Shown: piece after piece, positions 1 through 12,367 of the stretch
How positions within the stretch are numbered: position 1 is the stretch's first letter
Layout: each line of letters begins with the position of its first letter
NCBI GenBank assembly: GCA_029891385.1
Contig: CM057228.1
Location: forward strand, 79,534,964-79,598,963
Direction of reading: 5' to 3'
DNA length: 64,000 bases
From: Erythroxylum novogranatense
Taxonomy: Eukaryota; Streptophyta; Magnoliopsida; Malpighiales; Erythroxylaceae
Translations under genes and position numbers: made by a program
Notes under the pieces: generated by a model
What the model saw: the letters and a program-made list of their open reading frames with translations, nothing else
The model's database searches: none
Told to the model about the DNA's origin: nothing

Positions 1-348
1 TGTTATCCGATTCACTCGTTTCAATCTATTTTGCTTTCGATTTGAGCCTTGATTTGCTTTGTAATTTGCTTGGATACAATTCTTTAGTCTTGATTTTCAT
101 GTGCTTCGTAGTTTGTTTTCAGTATGTTTCTTCGTTTCTGTATGCTTTTTCTCCGTTCCGTTGAATTTACTTTTGTTTCGTTCTTCGTTTCGTTCTTCGG
201 TTAAGACCCGACTCATAAAAATGGAGTTAAGATGAATAAAAAAAAAATTTATCGGGATTTTTCGGATTAGTCGAGGTTTTCTAAGGAATCATGTATGCGT
301 ACGAAGAAATCAGTATGATTAGTTGGGTTACGGAAACGGGATCCAACA
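1..348 (+). mobile_element. LTR copy A, 3' end only (cut by window edge)
   Basis: Matches the last 348 bp of the other LTR copies and ends in CCAACA, the inverted complement of the TGTTGG start. Carries a private G to A-type change near the end (GGGTTACGG instead of GGGTTCCGG). Confidence 0.9.
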
Positions 349-352
349 GTTA

Positions 353-366
353 TGGTATCAGAGCCC
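353..366 (+). promoter_or_regulatory. Primer-binding site, tRNA-iMet type (internal 1)
   Basis: TGGTATCAGAGCC is complementary to the 3' end of plant initiator tRNA-Met and sits 4 bp after the LTR end, the expected place for minus-strand priming. Confidence 0.9.
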
Positions 367-955
367 AGTATTATGGTCTTAACTGGGTACATAGGATTTA
401 TAAACATTTGTGATAAAATGGAATTAGTGACATGAATGACTTTTGCAACAATTATTGGAAAAACCTATGTGATGGTTTGATTTAGGTGCAGAATTATGTT
501 TGCGTTTAGGATTATGATGCTAGAAACTGAGATTTAAACAAAAATCCATGAGGAATTTAGAGGATATGACTTCGATATATGTGAGGTGTAGATATGAATC
601 TTTAAAGATGAGCTTGATGATAGGAATATGTGTGATAAGAAGTTTGAGTGATTTTAGGTTTGTGAAAATGAAAATGAGATTAGCAATTGATGATGATTTG
701 GGTTATTGTTTCGAATATGCATTTGTGAGAGATATATTTATGTATTTGTGAGAGAACTAAGGAAGATTTGAAAGTGAGTGAAGTGTATGTACTTGTGAAA
801 TTATGATAAGATCTATTGGTGTGTGAATATGATATGGATAGTATATGATATATAGAGGTGAAAACATGATGAATATGTGTGGTGAGAATTTGAATATGTG
901 AATGACTAGGATCATTTGGAAGATATGAGTTAAGAGAATATAGTACTTGGTTATG

Positions 956-990
956 AATTTGAGGACGAAATTCTTTTAAGAGGGAAGAAA
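956..990 (+). promoter_or_regulatory. Polypurine tract and pol-tail remnant (internal 1)
   Basis: GAGGACGAAATTC followed by TTTTAAGAGGGAAGAAA immediately precedes the LTR start TG. This arrangement, the last codons of a Ty3/gypsy-type pol frame running into the polypurine tract, supports plus-strand priming and the + orientation of the array. Confidence 0.85.
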
Positions 991-2149
991 TGTTGGGCCC
1001 GATTCTTTTCTAGTCAACAAGCTTGATTAACTTATCTTGAGGCATAATTAAACTATTTTGAGGTCTAGATTGATAATTGTAATTTGATTGGAATAAATTG
1101 AGGATTTTATTGCTTAAGTTATGATTATTTAATGAAAGGATTTAGTGAACTTTGATTTGTTGAGAAATTATTATTTTGTGATATATTGTTATATAAATTG
1201 AGGTTGCTATGAATTTAGGTGATGGAGATTAAAATTGAATTAGAGCTTGTATGGATTTTAGAAATTCAAAGAATAAGGAAATATTAAATTAGGCCTTAAA
1301 ATATTGTTATGAATAAATTGGTTTTGTTTAAATGGTTATAAGGCTTTAGGTTTATTAAAATGGGCTTTTAGCCTTTGGAATGATTTGTAATTGATGGGGA
1401 AGCAATTATGTGGGCTAGGGTTGTTATGGTTAAGTAAATGAAAAAGAAGGGAGGCAAGTGGGCTTTTAAGTGGGAGCCCACAAAAGTTTAAGTTAGAAGG
1501 AGGAAATGAAATATTTTGGAAGGATTTTAAGGAGGGAAATGACTTAGGCTAGAAAGTTAGGGTTAAGTTAAATTAGAAAGGATGGAGGCTTGACCATTGA
1601 ACTTTGACCAACCCTTAAGTGACCAACCCTTATGTGACTAACGAAAATGCAAGGAGGGAGAGACTTATGGGGTGTCGTTTTAGCTTAGGTTTAAGTTAGA
1701 AAATTAAGCCTTCTCCTCCACCATTCACGACATTTCTAGAAGCCAAGAAGAGAAAGAAGATTTTCGAAACAACAAGGAAGAGAAGAGAAAGATGGATTTC
1801 GGCTAGCCAAGGGAGAAAGATGTTTGAGAGAGTCTTCTTAGAAGGAAGAGGAAGAGTTTAACCCTCCTTTGGAAGCAAGAGGATTTCGTGGGTCTCTCTA
1901 CAAGGTTAGGGTTTCGAAAATCTCTTGGGTTTCTTGTTATAGTTCCTCTTTTCTTGCTTACCTCTGATGTTTGGAAGTTGATTGATGAAGAAAGAAGAAG
2001 GTTTATATGAAGGTTAAAATTTCAGATTTGGGGATAGGGTTAGGGTTACGAAATTGTCTCAACATGTTGTTAGATTTTGCCTTTTCCTTGGTTAATATGA
2101 TGATTGATGATGATTGGGTTAGGAAAGAATGGGAAAAGAGAAGAGACTT

Positions 2150-3700
2150 GATGTTTGGAAATTTTCAGCTTTGTGTATGGCTTAGGTTTTGGAAATTTGA
2201 AATTTTGGAATAGTTTTGAAGGGGTTTTAGTTGAAATAGCTAAGGAAAGGTATAAGTGAGATTGTAAGTGAGATTTTGTAAGGTTTAAGCCAAGTTTTCA
2301 TTCCTTTAAAAATTCCAGCAATGGGTAATTGTGTTAAAATGTGTTTATGAAAGTGGTTTGAATGAGTTTTGATGTTGTTAATGATTTAGATAGAGAATAA
2401 GTGAGGTATATGAGGTTATGTAGATTGAAAGTCAAGTCATTTTTGAGAAATTGCAGCATATTGATCTTATGTTAAGTAAGAGTTTTAAGCCTTGACTCAA
2501 GTCAAATAAAGTAAGTGAAGGTATAAGGAAGTTAGGAAAGTTGAAATGGAAGTTTTTCCATGCATTGTTAAAATTCCAGCAATGTTCCCATTTGTTAATT
2601 CATAGATGTTTTTGGTGTTAAAGATGAGTTTTAATGTAAATTGTTGAGCTAAGTCATGGGTAAGATGATGTTGAAGAAATTTCATGTTTTCCTTGAATTA
2701 AAATTTCAGCATTGGTATTAGTTGGTTAATTCATAGTTTTTGTTGGTAGTTTGTTTAATGATGGTGGTTTGAAATGTAATGATGAAGGATTGATGAGGAA
2801 AGAAAGAAAAAGAATTTAGTTTTCAAGAAAGAAGCAAAATCTGAAATCTTTGGGTTTTCATATAGGTAAGGAATTTTTTCAAAAGTTGATGGCTATTGAG
2901 CTTTGATGTTAAAGGTTAGGTTAAAGTATAGGTAATATGATGTTGCATGAATTTTAAGTTGTCCCATTCTTGGAAATTTCCAGCACTTGATTTGTTGTTA
3001 AATTGTGCATCTAAGATGGGATTTTGCTTAGTTTAGAGATATGTTTTGATGGTAATGACTTAGATAAAGGATGGCTAAGATGATGGCAAAGAAATTACAT
3101 GTTTTCCTTGTCTTTGGAAAATTCCAGCATGTGTATGATTTGGTTAATTCATGATTTTGCTTAGAATTTATTTTCTTGGTTATCATGGTGATTTAAATGA
3201 ATGATTGGTGAGGGATAAGGAAAGAATATGAAAAGAATGAAAAGGGAAAAAAATTTCAGCATGTATGGATGGCCTAGAGTTGATGATTTTCAACAAAATA
3301 TGGATTAAATTGATAAAGGTTATGATTGGTATAGCTTGGAAAAGGTGTTGGTAAAGTTAGTTAGTGTTTAAGTTAAGTTTTATATGCTTGGAAAATTCCA
3401 GCATTGAGGTATTTGGTTATTGTGTTCAATATGTTTAGTGAAGATGGATTGAAGAGTTAGTGGATGAAAGGATAAGGAAAGAAGAAGGATTATGGAAATG
3501 GAAAGAAGAAAATCAGCATTGGTGGATCTTTGTAGAGCATGAGATTGATGAAACTTTGGATTAAGTTTGAGAAGGATTTGATAGTTATAATTGAAGAATG
3601 GCATAGTCACAGTTGGATAGGTTTTAATTCATGTTTTCATTCTTTAGAAAATTTCAGCATATGATCTTTTATTAATTAGGACTTTTATGTTTTGAATAAG
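2150..3700 (+). repeat. Degenerate ~135 bp tandem repeat inside the LTR
   Basis: A box of the form AAATTTCAGCA or AAATTCCAGCA recurs near 2159, 2311, 2448, 2571, 2701, 2975, 3120, 3250, 3391, 3508 and 3648. Spacings are about 117-152 bp, or twice that where a box is eroded (near 2838). Several boxes are followed 15-25 bp later by TTGGTTAATTCATG-like sequence and preceded by GATGATG-like and TTTTCCTTG-like sequence. The same block recurs in every full LTR copy. Confidence 0.75.
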
Positions 3701-4704
3701 GCCATTAAAACCATTGGAGGTTGAGGAAGATCAATTTGACCAATTGCAAGCCAAAGGATAAGAGGTGGGTAACTATTTAATATTTGAGTTGTGAGTTACA
3801 AAATTGTTGTGAAATAAATGCTATTAAGTGTTTTTCCGATGACTTGCAAAATGTTGAAATACTTTATTAATTGTAAATGATATGAACTTGTATTCAGTGC
3901 CTTGCATTATTATGTGGTATAAATGCACGAATAGTGAATTATGAGATGTTGGAAAATGCCATGTTAGGCAAGTATAATGTGAAAATGCACGAATATGTGG
4001 GTTTGTAGTGATCCCTCTCGATTAGCAAGTGCAAGACTTGTCATAAACTTTCGCCACTTTGCCCGCTAGTGGCATAGGAGCTCGAATCGGACTCCCTCTG
4101 TTCACGACTATACATGGTCGCTTATCGAACATGTGTAGTACGCTCTATTAGGATCACTCAAACCATTTGATATGTGATTTTGTCTATTATGTGATATTTG
4201 TTAACTTTGTCAATATTCCATTTTGTTATGTGCCTTGTTGACTTTGTAAATCCATTGGTTATGTGAATATGTGTTTTGTGTTATAAGTGTTAACTTTGTA
4301 AATGTTGTGTTTTATCGGAAAGATGACAACTGGAAAAAAGGGTTTATTTGAAATGTTTTATCTTATTGGAAAAAAATGATTTCGACAAATATCTTTTGAA
4401 AATAATGGTTTAAGACAATTTCTGTATGCTTATGTCTCTTTTATTAAATTGTTACCCACGGAGTTGTCGTGCTCACCCCCTTATCTCCCTCCTCAGGTTT
4501 TGAGCAAGAAATCGAGTTCCACATCGAGATTGAAACAAATTCGATGCATTTTGCTTTTGAAGTTATGTTTGTTAAAGAAAGGCATTAGTTTATTCTTTAT
4601 TCGTTATTTTTGTTAAATTGGTTGTAATCGGGCTAAATGCCCTTTGATGAGTTGTATTGGTTTATTGTTATGTAAATCATAAGGTTTTGAAGTTCCAAAC
4701 ATAC

Positions 4705-4718
4705 TTTATATAAATATA
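4705..4718 (+). promoter_or_regulatory. TATA-like element in the LTR (candidate U3 promoter)
   Basis: TTTATATAAATATA lies about 1.3 kb before the LTR end and is conserved in all LTR copies (for example near 10373, 16059 and 21758). In such AT-rich sequence this is suggestive only; no transcription start is visible. Confidence 0.35.
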
Positions 4719-6035
4719 TCCTTTACTATTTGAAGTTCAAATGTAATGTATAAGTTAATGTATGGTTGTATGATTGGGATTGGAGTTGTAAAAGTTAGCA
4801 TGAGATTGTAATGCTTTATGGATTGAAAAGTTTAGAAACTTAAGAATGAGTTGCTGCCTTTGAATTGGAGTATGAGTTGTGCTATTGAAAATGGAAGATA
4901 GAAGTGGTTTTATGCAGGTTGGAGCTTGGATGGTTAGATTAAGATTTTGGCTAGATCTATTTTTAGGGGAGGTGCTGTCCAAATTTTCCTAAATTTGGGC
5001 AGCAACTTCGATTAGGTTTTAGACCTCGAAATGATTGATTTGGAAAAAGGTATTTCTTAAGGTTGATAGAGCTTGTCAAAATCTTCAAAACAGTATAAAG
5101 TGGGTTAATTTTCGACTTAAGATGAAAAAGATATGAGCGTTTTAAGTTTGCTGCCCATTATGCATTTGGGTTTCCCGAATTACTATTCATGGGCATTTTT
5201 GGGCTGAACCTTCGGATGGGTTTTCCGCCGCTTTAGAGCGGGAATTGAAATTTCCGTCATTCATGAAAATTGTAGAGGTCTTGATATCTTTAAAAGAGGT
5301 ATAATATATCCCGATCGAATTGGGTAAAAGATATAAGGGTCGGAAATTGGCGGTTACTATTCATATGGTCAATTACTATTCCTTTGGTCATTTGCATTTT
5401 CTCTTATAACTTTCTCGTTTGGCCTCCGATTCACCCAAATTGAACCAGTGACTTCTCATCAAGTGTCCTACCTTTCCTTGCAAAATGTCCAATTGTTAGC
5501 TTAATTGAATTTTGTCGAAATTAGCCTCACGTTTGTCTTGTTGATTTACCTATTTGAATTATGCTTCAAGATGTTCGCTTTTCGCACTATGCCTTTCAAA
5601 CCGATGTGCTTTTGTTTCCGCTTTTGTTTTGTTTCCTTCCGTCTTATACCTTTCGGTTCAAGTTCGTTGGCTTCCGTTTCGTTTGTTTCTATCCTTTGTT
5701 ATCCGATTCGACTCGTTTCAATCTATTTTGCTTTCGATTTGAGCCTTGATTTGCTTTGTAATTTGCTTGGATACAATTCTTTAGTCTTGATTTTCATGTG
5801 CTTCGTAGTTTGTTTTCAGTATGTTTCTTCGTTTCAGATGCTTTTTCTCCGTTCCGTTGAATTTACTTTTGTTTCGTTCTTCGTTTCGTTCTTGGTTAAG
5901 ACCCGACTCATAAAAATGGAGTTAAGATGAATAAAAAAATTTATCGGGATTTTTCGGATTAGTCGAGGTTTTCTAAGGAATCATGTATGCGTCGAAGAAA
6001 TCATATGATTAGTTGGGTTCCGAAGCGGGATCCAA

Positions 6036-6675
6036 TTATAATATCGAGCCCAGATTATGGTCTTAATCTGGGTACATAGGATTTATAAACATTTGTGATA
6101 AAATGGAATTAGTGACATGAATGACTTTTGCAACAATTATTGGAAAAACCTATGTGATGGTTTGATTTAGGTGCAGAATTATGTTTGCGTTTAGGATTAT
6201 GATGCTAGAAACTGAGATTTAAACAAAATCCATGAGGAATTTAGAGGATATGACTTGATATATGTGAGGTGTAGATATGAATCTTTAAAGATGAGCTTGA
6301 TGATAGGAATATGTGTGATAAGAAGTTTGAGTGATTTTAGGTTTGTGAAAATGAAAATGAGATTAGCAATTGATGATGATTTGGGTTATTGTTTTGAATA
6401 TGCATTTGTGAGAGATATATTTATGTATTTGTGAGAGAACTAAGGAAGATTTGAAAGTGAGTGAAGTGTATGTACTTGTGAAATTATGATAAGATCTATT
6501 GGTGTGTGAATATGATATGGATAGTATATGATATATAGAGGTGAAAACATGATGAATATGTGTGGTGAGAATTTGAATATGTGAATGACTAGGATCATTT
6601 GGAAGATATGAGTTAAGAGAATATAGTACTTGGTTATGAATTTCGAGGACGAAATTCTTTTAAGAGGGGAAGAAA
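6036..6675 (+). mobile_element. Array internal segment 2, primer-binding site degraded
   Basis: Same layout as the other internal segments. The primer-binding site reads TAATATCGAGCC (6039-6050) instead of TGGTATCAGAGCC, so complementarity to the tRNA 3' end is lost at the critical first bases. The polypurine tract AGAGGGGAAGAAA at the right end is intact. Confidence 0.85.
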
Positions 6676-9600
6676 TGTTGGGCCCGATTCTTTTCTAGTC
6701 AACAAGCTTGATTAACTTATCTTGAGGCATAATTAAACTATTTTGAGGTCTAGATTGATAATTGTAATTTGATTGGAATAAATTGAGGATTTTATTGCTT
6801 AAGTTATGATTATTTAATGAAAGGATTTAGTGAACTTTGATTTGTTGAGAAATTATTATTTTGTGATATATTGTTATATAAATTGAGGTTGCTATGAATT
6901 TAGGTGATGGAGATTAAAATTGAATTAGAGCTTGTATGGATTTTAGAAATTCAAAGAATAAGGAAATATTAAATTAGGCCTTAAAATATTGTTATGAATA
7001 AATTCGGTTTTGTTTAAATGGTTATAAGGCTTTAGGTTTATTAAAATGGGCTTTTAGCCTTTGGAATGATTTGTAATTGATGGGGAAGCAATTATGTGGG
7101 CTAGGGTTGTTATGGTTAAGTAAATGAAAAAGAAGGGAGGCAAGTGGGCTTTTAAGTGGGAGCCCACAAAAGTTTAAGTTAGAAGGAGGAAATGAAATAT
7201 TTTGGAAGGATTTTAAGGAGGGAAATGACTTAGGCTAGAAAGTTAGGGTTAAGTTAAATTAGAAAGGATGGAGGCTTGACCATTGAACTTTGACCAACCC
7301 TTAAGTGACCAACCCTTATGTGACTAACGAAAATGCAAGGAGGGAGAGACTTATGGGGTGTCGTTTTAGCTTAGGTTTAAGTTAGAAAATTAAGCCTTCT
7401 CCTCCACCATTCACGACATTTCTAGAAGCCAAGAAGAGAAAGAAGATTTTCGAAAACAACAAGGAAGAGAAGAGAAAGATGGATTTGGCTAGCCAAGGAG
7501 AAAGATGTTTGAGAGAGTCTTCTTAGAAGGAAGAGGAAGAGTTTAACCCTCCTTTGGAAGCAAGAGGATTTCGTGGGTCTCTCTACAAGGTTAGGGTTTC
7601 GAAAATCTCTTGGGTTTCTTGTTATAGTTCCTCTTTTCTTGCTTACCTCGATGTTTGGAAGTTGATTGATGAAGAAAGAAGAAGGTTTATATGAAGGTTA
7701 AAATTTCAGATTTGGGGATAGGGTTAGGGTTACGAAATTGTCTCAACATGTTGTTAGATTTTGCCTTTTCCTTGGTTAATATGATGATTGATGATGATTG
7801 GGTTAGGAAAGAATGGGAAAGAGAAGAGACTTGATGTTTGGAAATTTTCAGCTTTGTGTATGGCTTAGGTTTTGGAAATTTGAAATTTTGGAATAGTTTT
7901 GAAGGGGTTTTAGTTGAAATAGCTAAGGAAAGGTATAAGTGAGATTGTAAGTGAGATTTTGTAAGGTTTAAGCCAAGTTTTCATTCCTTTAAAAATTCCA
8001 GCAATGGGTAATTGTGTTAAAATGTGTTTATGAAAGTGGTTTGAATGAGTTTTGATGTTGTTAATGATTTAGATAGAGAATAAGTGAGGTATATGAGGTT
8101 ATGTAGATTGAAAGTCAAGTCATTTTGAGAAATTGCAGCATATTGATCTTATGTTAAGTAAGAGTTTTAAGCCTTGACTCAAGTCAAATAAAGTAAGTGA
8201 AGGTATAAGGAAGTTAGGAAAGTTGAAATGGAAGTTTTCCATGCATTGTTAAAATTCCAGCAATGTTCCCATTTGTTAATTCATAGATGTTTTGGTGTTA
8301 AAGATGAGTTTTAATGTAAATTGTTGAGCTAAGTCATGGGTAAGATGATGTTGAAGAAATTTCATGTTTTCCTTGAATTAAAATTTCAGCATTGGTATTA
8401 GTTGGTTAATTCATAGTTTTTGTTGGTAGTTTGTTTAATGATGGTGGTTTGAAATGTAATGATGAAGGATTGATGAGGAAAGAAAGAAAAGAATTTAGTT
8501 TTCAAGAAAGAAGCAAAATCTGAAATCTTTGGGTTTTCATATAGGTAAGGATTTTTCAAAAGTTGATGGCTATTGAGCTTTGATGTTAAAGGTTAGGTTA
8601 AAGTATAGGTAATATGATGTTGCATGAATTTTAAGTTGTCCCATTCTTGGAAATTTCCAGCACTTGATTTGTTGTTAAATTGTGCATCTAAGATGGGATT
8701 TTGCTTAGTTTAGAGATATGTTTTGATGGTAATGACTTAGATAAAGGATGGCTAAGATGATGGCAAAGAAATTACATGTTTTCCTTGTCTTTGGAAAATT
8801 CCAGCATGTGTATGATTTGGTTAATTCATGATTTTGCTTAGAATTTATTTTCTTGGTTATCATGGTGATTTAAATGAATGATTGGTGAGGGATAAGGAAA
8901 GAATATGAAAAGAATGAAAAGGAAAAAAAATTTCAGCATGTATGGATGGCCTAGAGTTGATGATTTTCAACAAAATATGGATTAAATTGATAAAGGTTAT
9001 GATTGGTATAGCTTGGAAAAGGTGTTGGTAAAGTTAGTTAGTGTTTAAGTTAAGTTTTATATGCTTGGAAAATTCCAGCATTGAGGTATTTGGTTATTGT
9101 GTTCAATATGTTTAGTGAAGATGGATTGAAGAGTTAGTGGATGAAAGGATAAGGAAAGAAGAAGGATTATGGAAATGGAAAGAAGAAAATCAGCATTGGT
9201 GGATCTTTGTAGAGCATGAGATTGATGAAACTTTGGATTAAGTTTGAGAAGGATTTGATAGTTATAATTGAAGAATGGCATAGTCACAGTTGGATAGGTT
9301 TTAATTCATGTTTTCATTCTTTAGAAAATTTCAGCATATGATCTTTTATTAATTAGGACTTTTATGTTTTGAATAAGGCCATTAAAACCATTGGAGGTTG
9401 AGGAAGATCAATTTGACCAATTGCAAGCCAAAGGATAAGAGGTGGGTAACTATTTAATATTTGAGTTGTGAGTTACAAAATTGTTGTGAAATAAATGCTA
9501 TTAAGTGTTTTTCCGATGACTTGCAAAATGTTGAAATACTTTATTAATTGTAAATGATATGAACTTGTATTCAGTGCCTTGCATTATTATGTGGTATAAA

Positions 9601-11723
9601 TGCACGAATAGTGAATTATGAGATGTTGGAAAATGCCATGTTAGGCAAGTATAATGTGAAAATGCACGAATATGTGGGTTTGTAGTGATCCCTCTCGATT
9701 AGCAAGTGCAAGCACTTGTCATAGGTTTCCACTACCTTGCTAGTGGCATAGGAGCTCGAATCGGACTCCCCTCATTCACGGCTATACATGGTCGCTTGTC
9801 GAACATGTGTAGTACTGCTCTGATAGGATCACTCAAACCATTTGATATGTGATTTTGTGCTATTATGTGATATTTGTTAACTTTGTCAATATTCCATTTT
9901 GTTATGTGCCTTGTTGACTTTGTAAATCCATTGGTTATGTGAATATGTGTTTTGTGTTATAAGTGTTAACTTTGTAAATGTTGTGTTTTATCGGAAAGAT
10001 GACAACTGGAAAAAGGGTTTATTTGAAATGTTTTATCTTATTGGAAAAAATGATTTCGACAAATATCTTTTGAAAATAATGGTTTAAGACAATTTCGTAT
10101 GCTTATGTCTCTTTTATTAAATTGTTACCCACGGAGTTGTCGTGCTCACCCCTTATCTCCCTCCTCGGGTTTTGAGCAAGAAATCGAGTTCATCGAGATT
10201 GAAACAAATTCGATGCATTTTGCTTTTGAAGTTATGTTTGTTAAAGAAAGGCATTAGTTTATTCTTTATTCGTTATTTTGTTAAATTGGTTGTAATCGGG
10301 CTAAATGCCCTTTGATGAGTTGTATTGGTTTATTGTTATGTAAATCATAAGGTTTTGAAGTTCCAAACATACTTTATATAAATATATCCTTTACTATTTG
10401 AAGTTCAAATGTAATGTATAAGTTAATGTATGGTTGTATGATTGGGATTGAGTTGTAAAAGTTAGCATGAGATTGTAATGCTTTATGGATTGAAAAGTTT
10501 AGAAACTTAAGAATGAGTTGCTGCCTTTGAATTGGAGTATGAGTTGTGCTATTGAAAATGGAAGATAGAAGTGGTTTTATGCAGGTTGGAGCTTGGATGG
10601 TTAGATTAAGATTTTGGCTAGATCTATTTTAGGGAGGTGCTGTCCAAATTTTCCTAAATTTGGGCAGCAACTTCGATTAGGTTTTAGACCTCGAAATGAT
10701 TGATTTGGAAAAAGGTATTTCTTAAGGTTGATAGAGCTTGTCAAAATCTTCAAAACAGTATAAAGTGGGTTAATTTTCGACTTAAGATGAAAAAGATATG
10801 AGCGTTTAAGTTTGCTGCCCATTATGCATTTGGGTTTCCAATTACTATTCATGGGCATTTTGGGCTGAACCTTCGGATGGGTTTTCCGCCGCTTTAGAGC
10901 GGGAATTGAAATTTCCGTCATTCATGAAAATTGTAGAGGTCTTGATATCTTTAAAAGAGGTATAATATATCCCGATCGGAATTCGGGGTAAAAGATATAA
11001 GGGTCGGAAATTGGCCGGTTACTATTCATATGGTCAATTACTATTCCTTTGGTCATTTTGCATTTTCTCTTATAACTTTCTCGTTTGGCCTCCGATTCAC
11101 CCGAAATTCGAACCAGTGACTTCTCATCAAGTGTCCTACCTTTCCTTGCAAAAATGTCCAATTGTTAGCTTAATTGAATTTTGTCGGAATTAGCCTCACG
11201 TTTGTCTTGTTGATTTACCCTATTTGAATTATGCTTCAAGATGTTCGCTTTGCTTCTGCACTATGCCTTTCAAACCGATGTGCTTTTGTTTCCGCTTTTG
11301 TTTTGTTTCCTTCCGTCTTATACCTTTCGGTTCAAGTTGCGTTGGCTTCCGTTTCGTTTGTTTCTATCCTTTGTTATCCGATTCGACTCGTTTCAATCTA
11401 TTTTGCTTTCGATTTCGAGCCTTCGATTTGCTTTGTAATTTGCTTCGGATACAATTCTTTAGTCTTGATTTTCATGTGCTTCGTAGTTTGTTTTCAGTAT
11501 GTTTCTTCGTTTCTGTATGCTTTTTCTCCGTTCCGTTGAATTTACTTTTGTTTCGTTCTTCGTTTCGTTCTTCGGTTAAGACCCGACTCATAAAAATGGA
11601 GTTAAGATGAATAAAAAAAAAATTTATCGGGATTTTTCGGATTAGTCGAGGTTTTCTAAGGAATCATGTATGCGTACGAAGAAATCTGTATGATTAGTTG
11701 GGTTCCGGAAACGGGATCCAACA
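6676..11723 (+). mobile_element. LTR copy C (about 5.05 kb), intact TG...CA ends
   Basis: Begins TGTTGGGCCC and ends GGGATCCAACA. In its last 750 bp it keeps the richest set of CG dinucleotides of all copies (for example GATTTCGAGCCTTCG near 11412), where B and D lack the C. A single A is missing near 7813 in the AAGAGAAGAG run compared with B, D, E and F. Confidence 0.9.
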
Positions 11724-12367
11724 TATGTGGTATCAGAGCCCAGTATTATGGTCTTAACTGGGTACATAGGATTTATAAACATTTGTGATAAAATGGAATT
11801 AGTGACATGAATGACTTTTGCAACAATTATTGGAAAAACCTATGTGATGGTTTGATTTAGGTGCAGAATTATGTTTGCGTTTAGGATTATGATGCTAGAA
11901 ACTGAGATTTAAACAAAAATCCATGAGGAATTTAGAGGATATGACTTCGATATATGTGAGGTGTAGATATGAATCTTTAAAGATGAGCTTGATGATAGGA
12001 ATATGTGTGATAAGAAGTTTGAGTGATTTTAGGTTTGTGAAAATGAAAATGAGATTAGCAATTGATGATGATTTGGGTTATTGTTTTCGAATATGCATTT
12101 GTGAGAGATATATTTATGTATTTGTGAGAGAACTAAGGAAGATTTGAAAGTGAGTGAAGTGTATGTACTTGTGAAATTATGATAAGATCTATTGGTGTGT
12201 GAATATGATATGGATAGTATATGATATATAGAGGTGAAAAACATGATGAATATGTGTGGTGAGAATTTGAATATGTGAATGACTAGGATCATTTGGAAGA
12301 TATGAGTTAAGAGAATATAGTACTTGGTTATGAATTTGAGGACTAAATTCTTTTAAGAGGGAAGAAA
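11724..12367 (+). mobile_element. Array internal segment 3, intact primer-binding site
   Basis: TGGTATCAGAGC at 11728-11739 follows a TATG spacer. The pol-tail remnant reads GAGGACTAAATTC rather than GAGGACGAAATTC. A 74-codon open frame at 11923-12147 is identical in segments 4 and 5 but broken in 1 and 2, so I do not treat it as a gene. Confidence 0.88.

Larger units (their letters stand above)
349..990 (+). mobile_element. Array internal segment 1
   Basis: Runs from the spacer GTTA and an intact primer-binding site to the polypurine tract AGGGAAGAAA. A 67-codon open frame at 548-751 is not supported as a gene: it is extended or broken by single-base indels in the sister segments and resembles no known family. 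Confidence 0.88.
991..6035 (+). mobile_element. LTR copy B (about 5.04 kb), altered 3' terminus
   Basis: Starts TGTTGGGCCC. The 3' end reads GGGATCCAATTATAA, so the terminal CA and the next few bases are changed compared with copies C, D and F. From 5' to 3' it holds an AT-rich opening, a purine-rich stretch near 1730-1880, a degenerate repeat of about 135 bp (about 2150-3700), a CG-rich block near 4015-4150, a TATA-like element near 4705, and a pyrimidine-rich end from about 5480. Open frames inside it (for example 3380-3610 and 5505-5930) match no known family and shift from copy to copy. Confidence 0.9.

Noticed and set aside
11923..12147. 74-codon frame identical in internal segments 3, 4 and 5
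   Set aside because: The identity follows from overall near-identity of the units. It is broken in segments 1 and 2, and the opposite strand has an equally conserved 87-codon frame, so there is no sign of coding selection.
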